From CAYILR01 sp964364175 (lineage in GTDB: Bacteria > Bdellovibrionota > UBA1018), in the NCBI GenBank assembly GCA_964364175.1, contig CAYILR010000079.1, forward strand, positions 1 through 7,431: 7,431 nt of DNA. Reading direction: 5' to 3'. The notes below the pieces were generated by a model. The model saw only the letters and a list, made by a program, of their open reading frames with translations, was not told the DNA's origin and searched no databases. Within the stretch, counting starts at the first letter, position 1. Every line of letters begins with the position of its first letter. Made by a program: the position numbers and the translations under genes. Below are positions 5,778 through 7,431 of the stretch, in pieces.

Positions 5778-7358
5778 TTACTCGTCTCGACCGCGGGTGT
5801 CGATCCAACCCCATTGTTGGAATGTTGTATTTCTAAGACCATCTGCCATGTAGCTTCCAATTCGTTGTATCCGTATCTGTCCTGAAGAATCTGTTCGAAC
5901 TTGAATATACGATATGGTTAACATGATTCCAGTTGCTCCATCATAATACGAACCTGCAAACCCTCTAAACGCTCCCAGATAGAGGCTTGCTACTGGCGTT
6001 TGATTATTTTGATCAGGGGAAGTTACCGAAATATGAAGATCACTCCCGCTGGCAGCAAATCCAGGATTAAGAATACCAAATGCTTCCGTAATGATTGCCG
6101 TTGGACCAGAAACAACGTAAAGAGTACCTCCAGCCGCAGTACTAATCGCTGTATTGTTGATCGTAGTAGGAACCTGGATATCTTTGAACAAAAACTTATC
6201 CCCTTTTTGACTGAAATCTAGAATATTACTGCTTCCATCCGTCACAAAAGCTCCAATTCGTCGCTGCTTCGTATAGAGAGCTGGAAGTGTCGGCGCAGTG
6301 GGACTGAGCGAAATCAAAACGTCGGTGACGTTCGTACTAGGTTTCCCAATCAGGAAAACATAGTACCAAGTACTAGCAGCAATGCCCCCCGCGTCTAAAC
6401 TTCCGTTTCCTGTATTCGCTGCCCAAGCACCCAGGGTTTTTGTCCAAGCCGACGAAAGAGTTAAATCCATCGAATCATCATCCGATCGTGCCTTTCCTGC
6501 AGCAATTCCAAGCGTGGTCGCTGCACTTTTCGAGGTAACCAGCCCGGTTAAATAACTTCTAGGTAAAATCCCTGGACTCGCCGAAACTGATAATGCCCCC
6601 GTCAAGGTCAGCCCTGCAAATGTCGGAGTCGATGTCGTATTGATATCTTGAGGGCCCGAAAGTGTAATCGTGCCAGCACCATTGGTAACCGTCACTCGGT
6701 CAGAATCTCCCGAAGCAATAGCAGCAGCAACAGGAGCAGCTCCCGTAGAACCAATCAGTAACTGCCCGTCCGTGAGTGCGCTCGCCGGTGAGATGGCACT
6801 CGTTCCATTGCCGAGAAGAATTCTGTTGGCCGTCAGCGTAACTGCGCCCGTACCACCCCCAGCTACCGGAAGAGTGCCCGCAGTCCAACGAGTATTTCCA
6901 TTATCGTAATAGAAGGCCTGCCCATCCGAGGGCGCAGCTGAGTTGATATTGACGCTTTGAATTTGTGTTGCGTTAGCAGCCCCCACTACAGTAATCGGTG
7001 CCCACTTCTGTGTGGATGAATTCCAGCCTAAAACCTGGTTATTGCTAATCGAAGACAAAGCACTCGAATCAATTGCAAGCCCTCCGAGCTTCGCATCTGC
7101 GTATTGCTTGGTCGCTGCACCCAGAGCAGCTGAGGGATCCCCCGATAAAACCAGGGCACCGCTCATGGTTCCACCTGCTAGAGGTAAGTACGCCAGAGAT
7201 AATTTTGCTGGAGTCACAGCGCCATCAGCAAGCTTGGCCGTTGTGATGGAGGCGTCCTCGACAACACTCACTGGATCCGGAGCATTATCATCAATCGCAG
7301 GTCGGCACGCACCAACCAGGCTTACGATCAATAAAAGGTATAAATACACGTTCCGCAT
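5778..7358 (-). CDS. Surface lipoprotein with phage tail-fibre-like shaft and tip
   Basis: The protein has 526 residues. The N-terminus is a lipoprotein signal: hydrophobic core YLYLLLIVSLV and lipobox LVGAC with the lipidated Cys at 18. The residue after Cys is Arg, not Asp, consistent with sorting to the outer membrane. Residues 35-260 are low-complexity, Gly/Ser/Thr/Ala-rich modules typical of phage tail fibres: SITTAKLADGAVTPAKL, YLPLAGGTMSGALVL with AATKQYAD, LPVAGGGTGAVTL, RILLGNGTSAI, and TPTFAGLTLTGAL. From about 263 (ILPRSYLTGL) to 395, a region resembles a module found in phage tail proteins (IAAGKARSDD, DLTLSSAWTKTL, TWYYVFLI, KQRRIGAFV). The last 130 residues are a beta-rich tip I do not recognise. 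No S74 peptidase chaperone is visible. The architecture matches the mosaic adhesive trimer fibres of Bdellovibrio, suggesting a trimeric surface adhesin; the binding partner is unknown. A weak GGAT lies 10 bases before the start. It converges on aceA with 47 bases between them. Confidence 0.85.
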   Translation of the reverse strand: MRNVYLYLLLIVSLVGACRPAIDDNAPDPVSVVEDASITTAKLADGAVTPAKLSLAYLPLAGGTMSGALVLSGDPSAALGAATKQYADAKLGGLAIDSSALSSISNNQVLGWNSSTQKWAPITVVGAANATQIQSVNINSAAPSDGQAFYYDNGNTRWTAGTLPVAGGGTGAVTLTANRILLGNGTSAISPASALTDGQLLIGSTGAAPVAAAIASGDSDRVTVTNGAGTITLSGPQDINTTSTPTFAGLTLTGALSVSASPGILPRSYLTGLVTSKSAATTLGIAAGKARSDDDSMDLTLSSAWTKTLGAWAANTGNGSLDAGGIAASTWYYVFLIGKPSTNVTDVLISLSPTAPTLPALYTKQRRIGAFVTDGSSNILDFSQKGDKFLFKDIQVPTTINNTAISTAAGGTLYVVSGPTAIITEAFGILNPGFAASGSDLHISVTSPDQNNQTPVASLYLGAFRGFAGSYYDGATGIMLTISYIQVRTDSSGQIRIQRIGSYMADGLRNTTFQQWGWIDTRGRDE

Positions 7359-7402
7359 ATAAAATTATCCAACTGAATACCTGTGCCCCGGAGAGGTCGC
7401 GC

Positions 7403-7431
7403 GTCAAAATTTGAGGAAGTATTTTTTTGAC
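7403..7431. repeat. 7-bp inverted repeat at the window edge
   Basis: GTCAAAA (7403-7409) and TTTTGAC (7425-7431) form a perfect inverted repeat with a 15-base spacer, about 45-70 bases upstream of the lipoprotein gene start. Read on the minus strand, the inner copy gives TTTTGAC, which could contribute a -35 TTGAC element, but no good -10 sequence follows at 16-18 bases. It may be an operator or chance; it may also continue outside the window. Confidence 0.2.

Noticed and set aside
5731..5790. Transcription terminator between aceA and the convergent lipoprotein gene
   Set aside because: Only a 5-bp stem (GACGA-TTAC-TCGTC, 5773-5786) around the lipoprotein stop codon and a poorly paired CTAA/TTAG stretch are seen, with no T-tract on either strand.

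Overview
The window looks like a chromosomal piece of a predatory-type bacterium of the Bdellovibrionota (Bdellovibrio and relatives, formerly placed in the Deltaproteobacteria). This rests on two features: an HNH-endonuclease gene of a multicopy type I associate with these genomes, and a surface lipoprotein built from phage tail-fibre modules, resembling the mosaic fibres known in Bdellovibrio. The assignment is inference from gene style; no rRNA or other phylogenetic marker is present.

Left part (1-2870) is an accessory, decaying zone. A long HNH-endonuclease gene runs leftward off the window (1094 to 1). Its family homology stops right after the last zinc-binding Cys, where two hairpins resembling the 5' end of a bacterial group II intron begin. 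Next, on the minus strand, comes a frameshifted unrecognised pseudogene (about 1583-1228). A plus-strand gene for a small exported, probably outer-membrane, protein follows (1607-2188). Then come an internally deleted, frameshifted IS5-family transposase (2573-2233) and a fragment of a second HNH-endonuclease copy (about 2830-2671).

Centre (2909-5730) holds the intact core metabolic operon aceB-aceA: malate synthase A and isocitrate lyase. Only 8 bases separate the genes, and the ribosome binding site of aceA overlaps the aceB stop codon. Isocitrate lyase splits isocitrate into succinate and glyoxylate. Malate synthase condenses glyoxylate with acetyl-CoA to malate. Together they form the glyoxylate bypass for growth on acetate or fatty acids. 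No aceK or iclR-type regulator is visible in the window.

Right part (7358-5778) is a convergent minus-strand gene for a 526-residue lipoprotein: lipobox, tail-fibre-like shaft repeats, and a C-terminal phage-tail-like tip region. It is a good candidate for a surface adhesion fibre.
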